From: Candidatus Bathyarchaeum tardum
Lineage (GTDB): Archaea; Thermoproteota; Bathyarchaeia; Bathyarchaeales; Bathyarchaeaceae
Length of the DNA stretch: 64,000 bases
NCBI GenBank assembly: GCA_029762755.1
Contig: JARVGH010000001.1
Coordinates: 372,001-436,000, forward strand
Direction of reading: 5' to 3'
The notes beneath the pieces are model-generated. The model saw nothing but the letters and a program-made list of their open reading frames with translations. It did no database searches and was not told the DNA's origin. Each line of letters begins with the position of its first letter. Position 1 is the stretch's first letter. Below are positions 25,935 to 35,043 of the stretch, one piece after another. The position numbers were made by a program, and so were the translations under genes.

Positions 25935-26828
25935 TCAGAATTTTTTGAGCAATCCTTTCTTTCTTACATATTTGTCGGTTATATGAAAAATGAAAACTCC
26001 AAACAAAATCCATACCAGACACAAAATTATCAGGTGTAAAAACACGTTTCCTACAACTTCTGGAACATAATCTGTTATCAGAAAAGTTCGTATCCCAATC
26101 AACGCCGGCGTGGTTGGAAATATTGCGCTTGCTTGCTGGGCTAAAGTAGGAAGCACAGTTAACGGGTAAGCAACTGGTGACAAAATGGACATGATACTGT
26201 AGAAGCTGTCAGAGACTATCCAACCTTCTTTTAAGATTAAACTTAACGCAGCAATTACTATCCCAAACCCATACAACGCTAGCATCATCAGGGCAAAAAT
26301 TCCTAGGGCTGGCAAGATTCCTGACATTTTCAATGTTAGCCCAAAAGTGACGTAAATAAAAATGAACTGCAATAACGTGCCCATGCCCTGATGAATAGTA
26401 CTGTGAATCGCCATACCCAAAACTTGCCCCAAACGGCTGGCAGGAGTAACATAGATTGATTCTAAAGTTCCAAACCATTGTTCCCGTCTCATGCTAAAAC
26501 CCATAGCCCAAACTGCAGTTCCGATGAATCCCATCATGATGTAGCCCGTGAAAATGAAAGCAACAGCGTCTCCTGTTCCTACTAGTTGTGCCAAATTTTC
26601 GCTGTATCGTCCCCCAATTAAAACTAACCCATACAGCAAGTAAGGCAGCATGAAAACAACCGGAGAAACCAGTTGACGAACAAAACTTATAGGATACGCG
26701 AAATCAATTTTCCACGCTTTAACGTTAGCTTCCCAAATAGCCCGTAATTCAGCCCTCAAGTTTGCCCAAGTATAACCCGTAGGGCAGTTCAGTTTCCGTA
26801 ACTGGTATTTTTTATCAGTTTTCTTCAA
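25935..26828 (-). CDS. ABC-2 type transporter permease
   Basis: A 297-residue membrane protein with six hydrophobic segments and the ABC-2 signature region (MRREQWFGTLESIYVTPAS followed by the GxxxxG helix). The N-terminal 45 residues are cytoplasmic and basic. It is the second permease of a heterodimeric pair with the gene just upstream (gap 10 nt) and the shared ATPase. The cargo could be a drug, lipid or polysaccharide and is not readable from sequence. Confidence 0.85.
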   Translation of the reverse strand: MKKTDKKYQLRKLNCPTGYTWANLRAELRAIWEANVKAWKIDFAYPISFVRQLVSPVVFMLPYLLYGLVLIGGRYSENLAQLVGTGDAVAFIFTGYIMMGFIGTAVWAMGFSMRREQWFGTLESIYVTPASRLGQVLGMAIHSTIHQGMGTLLQFIFIYVTFGLTLKMSGILPALGIFALMMLALYGFGIVIAALSLILKEGWIVSDSFYSIMSILSPVAYPLTVLPTLAQQASAIFPTTPALIGIRTFLITDYVPEVVGNVFLHLIILCLVWILFGVFIFHITDKYVRKKGLLKKF

Positions 26829-26838
26829 TTTTTTCTCC

Positions 26839-27693
26839 TCAGAAATGGCTGATTGTTCCGGACCTCTTTGTTTTGTTTTCCATCCAATTAAACATGTAAA
26901 AACCTGCGAGAATCAAAACTGCGTCGATAATTAATAGCATCAAAACCTCAAAGTACATTGCTGAAAGAGGAGTTCCAATGAGCATGATGCTTCGGACAAT
27001 AATCAGGGCATACGTAAGCGGAATTAGTTTTCCCACAACTTGTGCCCAACTTGGCAGGCTCTCGATGGGGTAACGCACTGGAGAAAATACGTAAAAAACG
27101 TATCCGATTGTTTCTGAAACGTCATGGGACTGTTTGTACAAAAGGGAAACCGCTGCCAACACTAACGACAATCCGTATAATCCAAGAATCAACAGAATAA
27201 CTATTAAAAACACAGGAAGCAGCACTCCCACGGTTATGGTCATTCCAAACAAAATCACAGAAATCGTAAGTTGGCTTGCAGCAAACATTGTGCTGGACAC
27301 GCTTTCGCTTAGGGCTTTTCCTATTAACACAAAGGCCTTGTTAGTAGGCGCTGCGAACACGTAATCAAGGGTTCCTTGGATGGCTTCCCGTCTTATGCTT
27401 TCTCCTACTCCATACAATAGTGTGTTAACGTAACTGTTCAAAATTGCTCCAATCACAATGAATGGAACAAATTCTGTAGTTCCTGCAACCAACCCAAAAT
27501 TTGCACTTTCTAAACCTCCTACAAAGGCTTGTCCCTGAAGAATAAACGGAATAAACCAAAAAATTGGAAAAACTGCCCAAAACACAAAAATGACTGGATA
27601 TGCCATCAGGAACTTTATGTTTTTTTTGAACTCGTTCCAAACAACATACATATTGCTTCGAAAAGGTGACCGTTCATAAACGGTTGAAATCAT
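26839..27693 (-). CDS. ABC-2 type transporter permease
   Basis: A 284-residue six-helix permease with the ABC-2 loop IRREAIQGTLDYVFAAPTNK after the second helix. Its start overlaps the end of the ATPase gene by 4 nt, indicating translational coupling. It has low similarity in length and loop sequence to the second permease (both contain an RRE-x-(W/I)-x-GTL motif), so they are likely paralogues acting as a pair. Confidence 0.85.
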   Translation of the reverse strand: MISTVYERSPFRSNMYVVWNEFKKNIKFLMAYPVIFVFWAVFPIFWFIPFILQGQAFVGGLESANFGLVAGTTEFVPFIVIGAILNSYVNTLLYGVGESIRREAIQGTLDYVFAAPTNKAFVLIGKALSESVSSTMFAASQLTISVILFGMTITVGVLLPVFLIVILLILGLYGLSLVLAAVSLLYKQSHDVSETIGYVFYVFSPVRYPIESLPSWAQVVGKLIPLTYALIIVRSIMLIGTPLSAMYFEVLMLLIIDAVLILAGFYMFNWMENKTKRSGTISHF

Positions 27694-28766
27694 TTATTGC
27701 ATTTTGCCTCCGAAAGCTTTGCTCCTGTTAGCTTGATAAAAACATCTTCTAACGTAGGTACCCCCACATTCAATCCCCCTATGCGAACATTCTTCGCCCG
27801 GAGGGCATCAATGATTATTCCAATATGCTCTTCGGCTGTTCCTCCAATTACCTTGATTCTAGAAGGACAACTTTCGTTGCCGACAACAAGCTTAACAACT
27901 TCTGAATCAGGCAACAACGAACCGAGATAATCTTCAATATCCGCAGGGGGACTGTAAACTGTTACTTCCACAATTTCTCTTTCTTTTACCATTGCTTTGA
28001 GCTTATCCGGAGTATCCACTGCGACGATGTTTCCCTGATTAATGAATGCTACACGGTCACACAGTTGATCAGCTTCGTCCATGTAATGGGTAGTCAAAAG
28101 CACAGTTTTTCCTTGCTGTTCTGAAAGTTCTTTAATCTGTTTGCGTAGCTGCCGAGAAAAACCTGGATCCAAACCCAAGGTAGGTTCATCCAATAACAAA
28201 ATCGGAGGATCATGCAACAACGCTCGGGCAATAGTGACCTTTTGTCTCATGCCTGTGCTATAGTCTTCAAGGCGCTCATCTGCTCGGTCAGACAACTCGA
28301 AGGTTTCTAAAAGCTCGTTAACACGTTTTTTAGCGTAACTCCTTTTCATTTTGTACAGGGAAGCAAAAAACAACAAATTATCCCGTGCTGTAAGCTTCCA
28401 ATACAGTGTACGTTCTCCCCCAACGACCATCCCCAGGCTTACCCGAACCTGAGACGTTTCTTTTAGGACATCAAAACCGTTGACCCTAGCTGTGCCATTA
28501 TCTGGGATCAAAATAGTCGATAAACACTTTATTGTAGTAGTTTTCCCTGAACCATTTGGACCTAAAAGGCCAAACAATTCGCCTGGACGAATTTTAAGGT
28601 TAATCCCGTTTAATGCAACTGTGACGTTATTGCTTTCTTTTGTCCCTGCGTCTAACTGGTTTTTCTTTAAAAAGCCAAGAACACCTTTGTGTTTTTTCTT
28701 CGCAAATCTCTTAGTCAGATTGATTGTCTGGATGCTGAAAACTTGGTTGTCGTTGTTATTAGCCAA
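27690..28766 (-). CDS. ABC transporter ATP-binding protein (DrrA-like)
   Basis: A 358-residue nucleotide-binding subunit. Walker A is GPNGSGKT at 69-76, the signature YSTGMRQ is at 169-175, and Walker B with the catalytic Glu is ILLLDEP at 189-195. A D-loop (LGLDP) and an H-loop (LLTTHYMDEAD) follow. The C-terminal extension after residue 270 is typical of DrrA-type exporters. The N-terminal lobe contains a Lys-rich insert at about 23-47. It is the first gene of an operon with two permeases, ogt and probably nadM. Confidence 0.92.
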   Translation of the reverse strand: MANNNDNQVFSIQTINLTKRFAKKKHKGVLGFLKKNQLDAGTKESNNVTVALNGINLKIRPGELFGLLGPNGSGKTTTIKCLSTILIPDNGTARVNGFDVLKETSQVRVSLGMVVGGERTLYWKLTARDNLLFFASLYKMKRSYAKKRVNELLETFELSDRADERLEDYSTGMRQKVTIARALLHDPPILLLDEPTLGLDPGFSRQLRKQIKELSEQQGKTVLLTTHYMDEADQLCDRVAFINQGNIVAVDTPDKLKAMVKEREIVEVTVYSPPADIEDYLGSLLPDSEVVKLVVGNESCPSRIKVIGGTAEEHIGIIIDALRAKNVRIGGLNVGVPTLEDVFIKLTGAKLSEAKCNK

Positions 28767-29094
28767 TCTTAACCCTCATAGTTGTACCTAGCAACAAATG
28801 ACTTGCTATCTTCAAAGGTATTTTTAAATAAAAAGTGCTTGTAACATTTATAAAGTTGATACGCAACTGAAAAAATCATAACTTCACTTTTTATGGCTTT
28901 TGATATAGATTTTGTATGTACTGTCTTGATACAGCCTATGTCTTTTAGCTTTGAATTTTCATAGTTATCTGTTGTTTTGAATTGTTTAGTATTTTGTTGT
29001 GTTTTTATTGATTTGTTGAAAAATGATGTAAATTAATCATTACTCCGATTTAGTAAGACATAAGATTTAATACTTAGGTGTGTTTTTTTAAGTA
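28767..29094. other. 328-bp divergent intergenic region between the ABC exporter and the pilus operon
   Basis: The region is strongly AT-rich and holds promoters for both directions. The plus-strand TATA is at 29065-29072. No ORF or structured RNA is evident. Confidence 0.5.
29065..29072 (+). promoter_or_regulatory. Probable TATA box of the pilus-like operon
   Basis: ATTTAATA would place the transcription start near 29092-29096, at or just before TTG 29095, so the first gene may be leaderless or start at ATG 29107. No other promoter-like sequence is seen within the following seven closely packed genes. Confidence 0.4.
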
Positions 29095-30732
29095 TTGGCG
29101 AATCCGATGCAGAGGATCAAGAGTTTTAACGAGAGAATATCAGCAGCATTAAAGTCACCTGGCAAGATTTTCAAAAAGTCAGCAAAAGTCACAGCAACGC
29201 CTCCTTCCGCTCCACCTAAGCCTTTGCCTAAAGGGTACAGAATTGTTGAACGTTACCCGCTTTACGAACCTTTTGCTCATGCTGCAATTGCAAAAAACCC
29301 TGTAACTGGGGAATTTAAATACATTCTAGACGAACTCCGCCTTGACATACTTGAAAAGAATATTTACGATCGAATCTTAGAAATTCTTCTAGCTGAAATT
29401 GCTTCCCCTGAAGCAGAAATTGAAGACCCAAGACAATTTTTCGTTAATGAAGCTGAAAAAATAGTTGGAAAATACCGAATCAGTCTAGGTTGGTTGCCTG
29501 ACGTTTCTTGGTCAAAAATTTTGTATCATGCCCAACGAAATTTAGTCGGTTTTGGCAGAATCGACGCATTGATGCGTGACCCTAACATCGAAGATATTTC
29601 CTGTGACGGTGTCGAAAAACCCGTATACATATGGCACCGAAGATACGAAAACCTTGAAACAAACCTGATTTTCCATGACGACCAAGAAGTAGACGACGCC
29701 GTAGTAAAACTAGTCCACATGGCTGGAAAACACGTCAGCTCCGCTTTCCCAATTGTTGACGCTTCTTTGCCTGGAAAACACCGACTTGCTGTCTGTTACC
29801 GCCGGGAAGTAACTCCCTTTGGAACTGCTTTCACTATCCGAAAATTCCGTGACGATCCATATTCAATCATTGACCTGATTAACCTTGGTACCCTTTCGGA
29901 AAAGATGGCCGCATACTTCTGGACTTGTCTAGAAAACCGTGCCTCTTTGATGGTTTTGGGGGGAACCGCTTCAGGTAAAACAACTTTCTTGAATGCAGTT
30001 GCTTGTCTGGTCAAACCGGGAAGCAAAATCATCACAATTGAAGAAACCGCCGAACTTAACATGCCTCACGAAAACTGGGTATCACTGATTGCTAGGAGAA
30101 GTTACGGTCTAGGCGAAAGCTTGACTGGAGAAGTCACTCTTTTCGATTTGGTCAAAACTGCGATGAGGCACCGTCCCGACTTAATCATGGTCGGAGAAAT
30201 TCGAGGCAGCGAAGCCTATACCCTCTTCCAAGCCTTGGCAACTGGCCACGGTGGCATGGCTACGATGCACGCAGACTCGGTAGAATCTGCTGTTAAACGT
30301 TTGATCCAAAAACCAATGGATATCGCACCTGCATACATGTCCCTGATGAATATTGTTGTATCCATTCAACGAGTGCATTTGCCCCAATCAAAGACTGGTG
30401 AAATGACCGCGTACCGTCGAGTACTAAATGTTAACGAAATCGCAGACTATGAAGACTATCGAGAAACTTTTACCTGGAAAGCTGCTGGGGACGTTCATGA
30501 ATCAAATTTCAAAACCGGTGTAATGCTAAACCAAATCTGCGAACGCAGAGGGATGTCCTGGAAAGAATTGGTAGAGCAAATCGAACAACGAGAAAACGTG
30601 CTGAAATGGATGCGTGGACGCAATATTCGAAGTTACCGCGATGTCGCATCGGTAATTGCTGAATACAACGCTAAACCTGAAGAATTCTATGAAAAGGAGG
30701 TTCTCGCTTCTGCCACTGCTAAAAACACTTGA
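29095..30732 (+). CDS. Type II/IV secretion system ATPase (GspE/TadA/archaeal pilus type)
   Basis: A 545-residue hexameric motor ATPase. Residues 40-260 form the N-terminal domains; Walker A GGTASGKT starts near residue 287, followed by an Asp box (TIEETAEL), Walker B (LIMVGEIRG) and the His box (GHGGMATMHADS). Related ATPases power assembly of archaella, archaeal pili and Tad pili. The 40-residue N terminus is basic and proline-rich. It is the first of seven tightly spaced genes and directly precedes a TadC-type platform protein. The start is TTG 29095 or ATG 29107. Confidence 0.92.
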   Translation: MANPMQRIKSFNERISAALKSPGKIFKKSAKVTATPPSAPPKPLPKGYRIVERYPLYEPFAHAAIAKNPVTGEFKYILDELRLDILEKNIYDRILEILLAEIASPEAEIEDPRQFFVNEAEKIVGKYRISLGWLPDVSWSKILYHAQRNLVGFGRIDALMRDPNIEDISCDGVEKPVYIWHRRYENLETNLIFHDDQEVDDAVVKLVHMAGKHVSSAFPIVDASLPGKHRLAVCYRREVTPFGTAFTIRKFRDDPYSIIDLINLGTLSEKMAAYFWTCLENRASLMVLGGTASGKTTFLNAVACLVKPGSKIITIEETAELNMPHENWVSLIARRSYGLGESLTGEVTLFDLVKTAMRHRPDLIMVGEIRGSEAYTLFQALATGHGGMATMHADSVESAVKRLIQKPMDIAPAYMSLMNIVVSIQRVHLPQSKTGEMTAYRRVLNVNEIADYEDYRETFTWKAAGDVHESNFKTGVMLNQICERRGMSWKELVEQIEQRENVLKWMRGRNIRSYRDVASVIAEYNAKPEEFYEKEVLASATAKNT

Positions 30733-32407
30733 GGGAGTTTCATATCGCCTTTTCGGTGGAATCGCTCCAAAATTCTTAAGTGGCGTCTTTGAGTTCAAAG
30801 AACACCTGTCCAAGGCAGGAATCAAAATCTATCCTGAAACTTACATTTCATTGATGTTTTTGATAGCCACCCTTACCCTTCCAGTGACTATTGTTTCTCT
30901 TGTTCTGATTTATTTCACCCAGTTTATTCCCTTAATTTTCCTAGTTCCAATGCCCGTTTACGTCATGATCGGGTTCATGATTGTACCCAGTTCCCGAGCC
31001 AGCGAACGTGCTGCTGCTTTGGACCGGGAAATGCCCTTTGCTGCAACTTACGTTACTGTAATGGCGTCAGGCGGTATACCCCCTTACATGAGTTTCAAAC
31101 GACTAACTGAAGTCGAACTGTTGCCTGCTACCCGAAAAGAATCAAGAAGCTTGATCCGTGACGTAGAAATATTTGGAGTAGACCCCCTTAGTGCCCTTGA
31201 ACAAGCAGCAAAATATAACCCCTTAGATATTTTCCGGGACTTCATTTCTGGTTATGCTTCAACCGTAATTATCGGTGGAGACGTTATTCACTTCCTTGAA
31301 ACAAAAGCCCAAGAAATTTTCAAAGCCGGATCAATGAAAGTAAAAGCAGCAGCCGAACGAATGGGAATGCTTCTAGAAACTTTCATAATCGTAATGGTTT
31401 TGATGTCCCTTTGTTTCTACATACTCTTCAGTGTAGAATCCATCTACAGCACAGGCATGGACATGGGTTCCAGTGTAATCATGTACACCTACGTTTTCAC
31501 TCCCATGCTTTCAATTGTGTTCTTGTATCTCGCCCACGGCATGCAACCAAAAAGCCCCCTAAGCGAAATGAGACCATACAAAGCATACGCCATCTCTTCA
31601 GCAGTTGCCATACTTGTATTGTTGCTGCTCACCGGATTCTTTGGCTTCATAGAAACCCCCTTGCAGTTTTTGGCAAATCTAGTAGATTTACCAATCGCAG
31701 TCTCTATCACTTTAATAATTTCAGTAGTGCCCCCTGCCATTATTCACCAAAAAATTGCTGGCAAAAAAGCAAGCATGGAACGGGGTATCTCTAACTTCCT
31801 TAGGGACTTGACCGAAACCCGCAAGACTGGTCTTTCCCCTGAAGCTTGTATTAAAAACCTGTCAGGCCGAGACTACGGCGCATTTTCAGCCGAACTCCGT
31901 AAGATGTCCTCGGACATCGGATGGGGTATCCCCATGCGAAATGTCATCATGGCTTTCGTCAAGAAAACAAAAAGCTGGATGTCACAAATAGTCATGTTCT
32001 TGCTGTTAGAAGCCGTCGACGTAGGCGGAGGTACAATCTCAATGATTGAATCCCTTGCGCGGTTCAATAACATGACCCAAGAAGTCGAAAAAGAAAAGAA
32101 AATGAGCATCCGACCCTACATGATAATGCCCTATTTTGCAGCCATACTGCTGGTAGCGACTACTTTGATGACTTTGTTGTTTACTACAAACACAGTTGCA
32201 ATGGGTGCCGAAGTTTCTACTGCTACCACTAATACTGATTATTTGACTTTGATCTTTACTGTTTCAGTTATTACTCACTGTTACTTGATCGGGCTAGTCT
32301 GTGGAAAAATCAGCGAAGAATCCTTAGCAGCTGGGTTCAAGCACTCTGCATTGCTTGTAGTCATCGCCATTGTAGCATCAAAAGTTGTTCCAATAATGCT
32401 AGCATAG
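30689..32407 (+). CDS. TadC/ArlJ-type pilus assembly membrane protein (type II secretion F domain)
   Basis: A 572-residue polytopic protein with two type II secretion F domains. The first has REMPFAATYVTVMASGGIPPYMSF near residue 110 and the second FLRDLTETRKTGLSPEACIKNL near residue 370, and about nine hydrophobic helices are present. It would form the platform on which the ATPase pushes pilin subunits out of the membrane. ATG 30689 overlaps the ATPase gene by 44 nt; an AAGGAGG at 30692-30698 lies just inside, so a rare start shortly after (near 30707) cannot be excluded. Confidence 0.88.
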   Translation: MKRRFSLLPLLKTLEGVSYRLFGGIAPKFLSGVFEFKEHLSKAGIKIYPETYISLMFLIATLTLPVTIVSLVLIYFTQFIPLIFLVPMPVYVMIGFMIVPSSRASERAAALDREMPFAATYVTVMASGGIPPYMSFKRLTEVELLPATRKESRSLIRDVEIFGVDPLSALEQAAKYNPLDIFRDFISGYASTVIIGGDVIHFLETKAQEIFKAGSMKVKAAAERMGMLLETFIIVMVLMSLCFYILFSVESIYSTGMDMGSSVIMYTYVFTPMLSIVFLYLAHGMQPKSPLSEMRPYKAYAISSAVAILVLLLLTGFFGFIETPLQFLANLVDLPIAVSITLIISVVPPAIIHQKIAGKKASMERGISNFLRDLTETRKTGLSPEACIKNLSGRDYGAFSAELRKMSSDIGWGIPMRNVIMAFVKKTKSWMSQIVMFLLLEAVDVGGGTISMIESLARFNNMTQEVEKEKKMSIRPYMIMPYFAAILLVATTLMTLLFTTNTVAMGAEVSTATTNTDYLTLIFTVSVITHCYLIGLVCGKISEESLAAGFKHSALLVVIAIVASKVVPIMLA

Positions 32408-32429
32408 GAGAAAAAAGGAGAAAACTTTA

Positions 32430-33317
32430 ATGAGATTAACTAAGTTGCGCAAGAAACGTTCCAGTAAACTAGGGCTCAGTCCAGTCATCTCTTCAGTAAT
32501 CATGACAGGCGCCATGATCGCAATCCTAAGCGTAGCCCTAGGCTTTGCAAACAGTTTCCTATGGGCGCGAGTAGCAGAAAGCGACTATGCCTCTTCAAAG
32601 CAGTTAATGCAGTCTGTTGGTCTGCAAATAGACGATGTCGCTTGGACTACAGGACGCACTGGAACAATCACTTATGCTACTCAATATGGTGATGTTGAAC
32701 TAGAAACAGATGTACTAACATATAACGTGTCTGTAGAAACGCAAACTAGTGAAAACCCAATTGTGTTTTCATATGACACTGGGGCTCTTATGTTTAACAT
32801 GCCAACATACCATTATTCAATAAGTGATGATTACTGGGTACAACTTTATCCCCATCCCGCTTATGATACCTCTCTGGTTTTGAACGGAACTTCTGCCCCC
32901 ATTGCTCGTGTGTTTGAAGTTGAACAAGTACCCATGATCGATGGCGACTACATACGGGTAGTTGCTGCCCCTGCGATCAGAGTTCTTCATTCTTCAATTA
33001 ATTCTACTGCAAATGCAGCTTATGTGCGGATGTATCTTCCTGTTTTAAGTGCTGGGGAATCCCCTCGATTATATCAGTCCTTGACTTTGAAAGGAGAATC
33101 TGTGCTGGCAACTACTTTAAACAAAGTCAATAACATCACCGTTACTGTTGATTTCCGTGATAGGCATATCGTAAATGGTTTTAATTCTAATTTCTTTAAT
33201 TTCCCATCAGAAACTTCGTTTTTTAATTTTATTTCTTATTACGGTGATGGTGGATACGATAATGTTGTTCTAGAGCTTTATCTAAGCGAGGTTTCTGTTG
33301 CTTTTGGAGTTAGTTAA
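32430..33317 (+). CDS. Pilin-like protein with archaeal type IV pilin N terminus
   Basis: A 295-residue protein. The N terminus has a basic leader (MRLTKLRKKRSSK), then LGLSPVISSVIMTGAMIAIL and a continuing hydrophobic helix to about residue 47, the pattern of archaeal prepilins cleaved before the hydrophobic segment by PibD-type peptidase. The rest is beta-rich with many Thr, Ser and Tyr and contains N-glycosylation-type sequons (NGT, NST). It follows the TadC-like gene by 22 nt. It is much longer than typical pilins, so it may be a minor or adhesive subunit. Confidence 0.75.
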   Translation: MRLTKLRKKRSSKLGLSPVISSVIMTGAMIAILSVALGFANSFLWARVAESDYASSKQLMQSVGLQIDDVAWTTGRTGTITYATQYGDVELETDVLTYNVSVETQTSENPIVFSYDTGALMFNMPTYHYSISDDYWVQLYPHPAYDTSLVLNGTSAPIARVFEVEQVPMIDGDYIRVVAAPAIRVLHSSINSTANAAYVRMYLPVLSAGESPRLYQSLTLKGESVLATTLNKVNNITVTVDFRDRHIVNGFNSNFFNFPSETSFFNFISYYGDGGYDNVVLELYLSEVSVAFGVS

Positions 33318-33343
33318 AATGGTAAAGTTTGGAGGTTTTTTGT

Positions 33344-33823
33344 TTGGTTAGCGTAACAATTGAATATGTTATACTCATTCCTTTGCTTTTCACCCAAGTG
33401 ATAATCTTTCCTTTAGTCGCAAGTACAATGACTACCCACTGGCAAGAAACTCAATTAACTATTGAATTACAGGATGCTGCTGATCATTTGGTGAGTACAA
33501 TTCAGCAGTTGTACTTGTCAGTAAATGGTAATGAAATCTTAACTGGAAATGTTACTTATGCTTCGCCTGTTCCTGTAACTATTGCGTCATATCCGTATAC
33601 TGTTGATGGGCAACTTAGCAATCCAATTGATGACACAGCTAAAGTTTTTACTGTTATTTTAACTTTGGATAATGATGTTTCTACCACAGTTGCTGCATCA
33701 GCTGTGTTAGGTACTAACGTACAATGGGGTGAGTCAAGTTTCAGAAGCACTTCTTTTGATGCTATAATTATTGTAGAGAAATTTTCGAATGGTACCCTTA
33801 GGTTTACTTTTGGAGGTAGCTAA
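33344..33823 (+). CDS. Small pilin-like membrane-anchored protein
   Basis: A 159-residue protein whose hydrophobic segment starts almost at the first residue (VSVTIEYVILIPLLF), with a Glu near position 6 as in pilins and TadE-like proteins. The soluble part is beta-rich with a heptad-like start (IELQDAADHLVSTIQQLYLS). TTG 33344 is preferred over TTG 33329 because GGAGG (33331-33335) is 8 nt upstream. It lies 26 nt after the previous gene and its stop immediately precedes the next start. No database family is recognised by eye. Confidence 0.65.
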   Translation: MVSVTIEYVILIPLLFTQVIIFPLVASTMTTHWQETQLTIELQDAADHLVSTIQQLYLSVNGNEILTGNVTYASPVPVTIASYPYTVDGQLSNPIDDTAKVFTVILTLDNDVSTTVAASAVLGTNVQWGESSFRSTSFDAIIIVEKFSNGTLRFTFGGS

Positions 33824-35026
33824 ATGGCTGGAGGCGCGACTATAGATCACATAATTGCTGTTACAGTTCTTTTAACAGCCATGCTTCTAGCTATGATGAC
33901 CTTTAACGGATTATTTGCCCAAGCCCTTGAATACGACAGAAATCGTCAAGTGGCAAACAAAGCAGTAGATCTAGTAAATACGATTTGTTTATCTCCTGGG
34001 AGTCCTGCAACTTGGAGTAAAACAAATGAACCTTTAACTGGTTTTGGTCTTCAAGATCCTGACGCTGGTGGATATACCTTAAGTCCATATGCTATTATGC
34101 GTTTGAATACTGCATCTGATGACAGTCAACTGGTTTACTCTGAAGTAACTGATACTTGGTACAACAATGTTAGTACTAACTATGGTCATGGGATACTTAC
34201 CCCTATAGATAACTGTGTTAATTACGCAACAGCTGCTGAATTACTCGGGATAGATGGAGCATATGGTTTTGGTTTGGATATTACCCCAACATTAGATGTG
34301 AATGTTACACAAGTAAGTACCGATCCACTAAAAATTAATGTTCAAGTGCATGGGGGTGGATTGCCTTTAAGTAATGCTACTTTAACTTCACATCTTTTTG
34401 AAATAAAGCAAGACCTTTCAATTGTTTCTTATTCAAATGTTACCAAGACTAATCACTTTGGTTCTACAGAATTAGAGTTTTCTGGTATAACTGATGATGA
34501 ACCTGTTTATTCCTTTGTTGTTTATGTTAGCATCGGTGGTATTACTGGTGTTGGATACTTTACTAATAATACTATTACTGACAATTCGTTTATTGTTCCT
34601 CTTGTAACAAATTTTGATACTGGTGAACTCATTCTTGCTCACAGCACTGTAATTAATAATCCTGGAGGACAAGCTAATGTTTTTTTTAATGCAAGTTTCT
34701 TCATTCTAAATTCTGATTTTAATGTTACAGAATATGATTTAGATTTTTCAGGGCAGTTAACTTACGGTAACGGGTTTCATTCAGTGCCAACACAAATTCC
34801 TGCTTCTGAAGTTGGGCTTCTGGTTGTTTCATACAAAGCACAAGGCATCAATCAACTAGGAAATATTATTGTTCCTTGGGGAGTTGGTGCACTCGGAGTT
34901 TCTGCTTCATTTGATGGAGAATTTGGTTCAGAAGGTTATAATTTTGTTGCTACTGAACTTAGGCAGGTCCTTATTAATGGGATTTCCTATCAGGTTAAAG
35001 TTTCTACATGGAAGTTGGGAAATTAA
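33824..35026 (+). CDS. Pilin-like surface protein, 400 residues
   Basis: The N terminus MAGGATIDHIIAVTVLLTAM is a hydrophobic helix preceded by glycines and an Asp; it could be cut after Gly by a prepilin peptidase. A short amphipathic stretch (NRQVANKAVDLVNTICLSPG) follows and resembles the region after the helix in TadE-like minor pilins. The remaining 320 residues are beta-rich with many Asn-Xaa-Thr/Ser sequons, suggesting a glycosylated surface domain. It is in the middle of the pilus operon with no gap to its upstream neighbour. Confidence 0.65.
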   Translation: MAGGATIDHIIAVTVLLTAMLLAMMTFNGLFAQALEYDRNRQVANKAVDLVNTICLSPGSPATWSKTNEPLTGFGLQDPDAGGYTLSPYAIMRLNTASDDSQLVYSEVTDTWYNNVSTNYGHGILTPIDNCVNYATAAELLGIDGAYGFGLDITPTLDVNVTQVSTDPLKINVQVHGGGLPLSNATLTSHLFEIKQDLSIVSYSNVTKTNHFGSTELEFSGITDDEPVYSFVVYVSIGGITGVGYFTNNTITDNSFIVPLVTNFDTGELILAHSTVINNPGGQANVFFNASFFILNSDFNVTEYDLDFSGQLTYGNGFHSVPTQIPASEVGLLVVSYKAQGINQLGNIIVPWGVGALGVSASFDGEFGSEGYNFVATELRQVLINGISYQVKVSTWKLGN

Positions 35027-35043
35027 GTGGTGAATAAAAATTG

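Noticed and set aside
29095-32407. Archaellum motor genes (arlI and arlJ)
   Set aside because: The ATPase and platform lack the other archaellum genes (ArlF, ArlG, ArlH, archaellins) nearby, and the downstream subunits are not archaellins.
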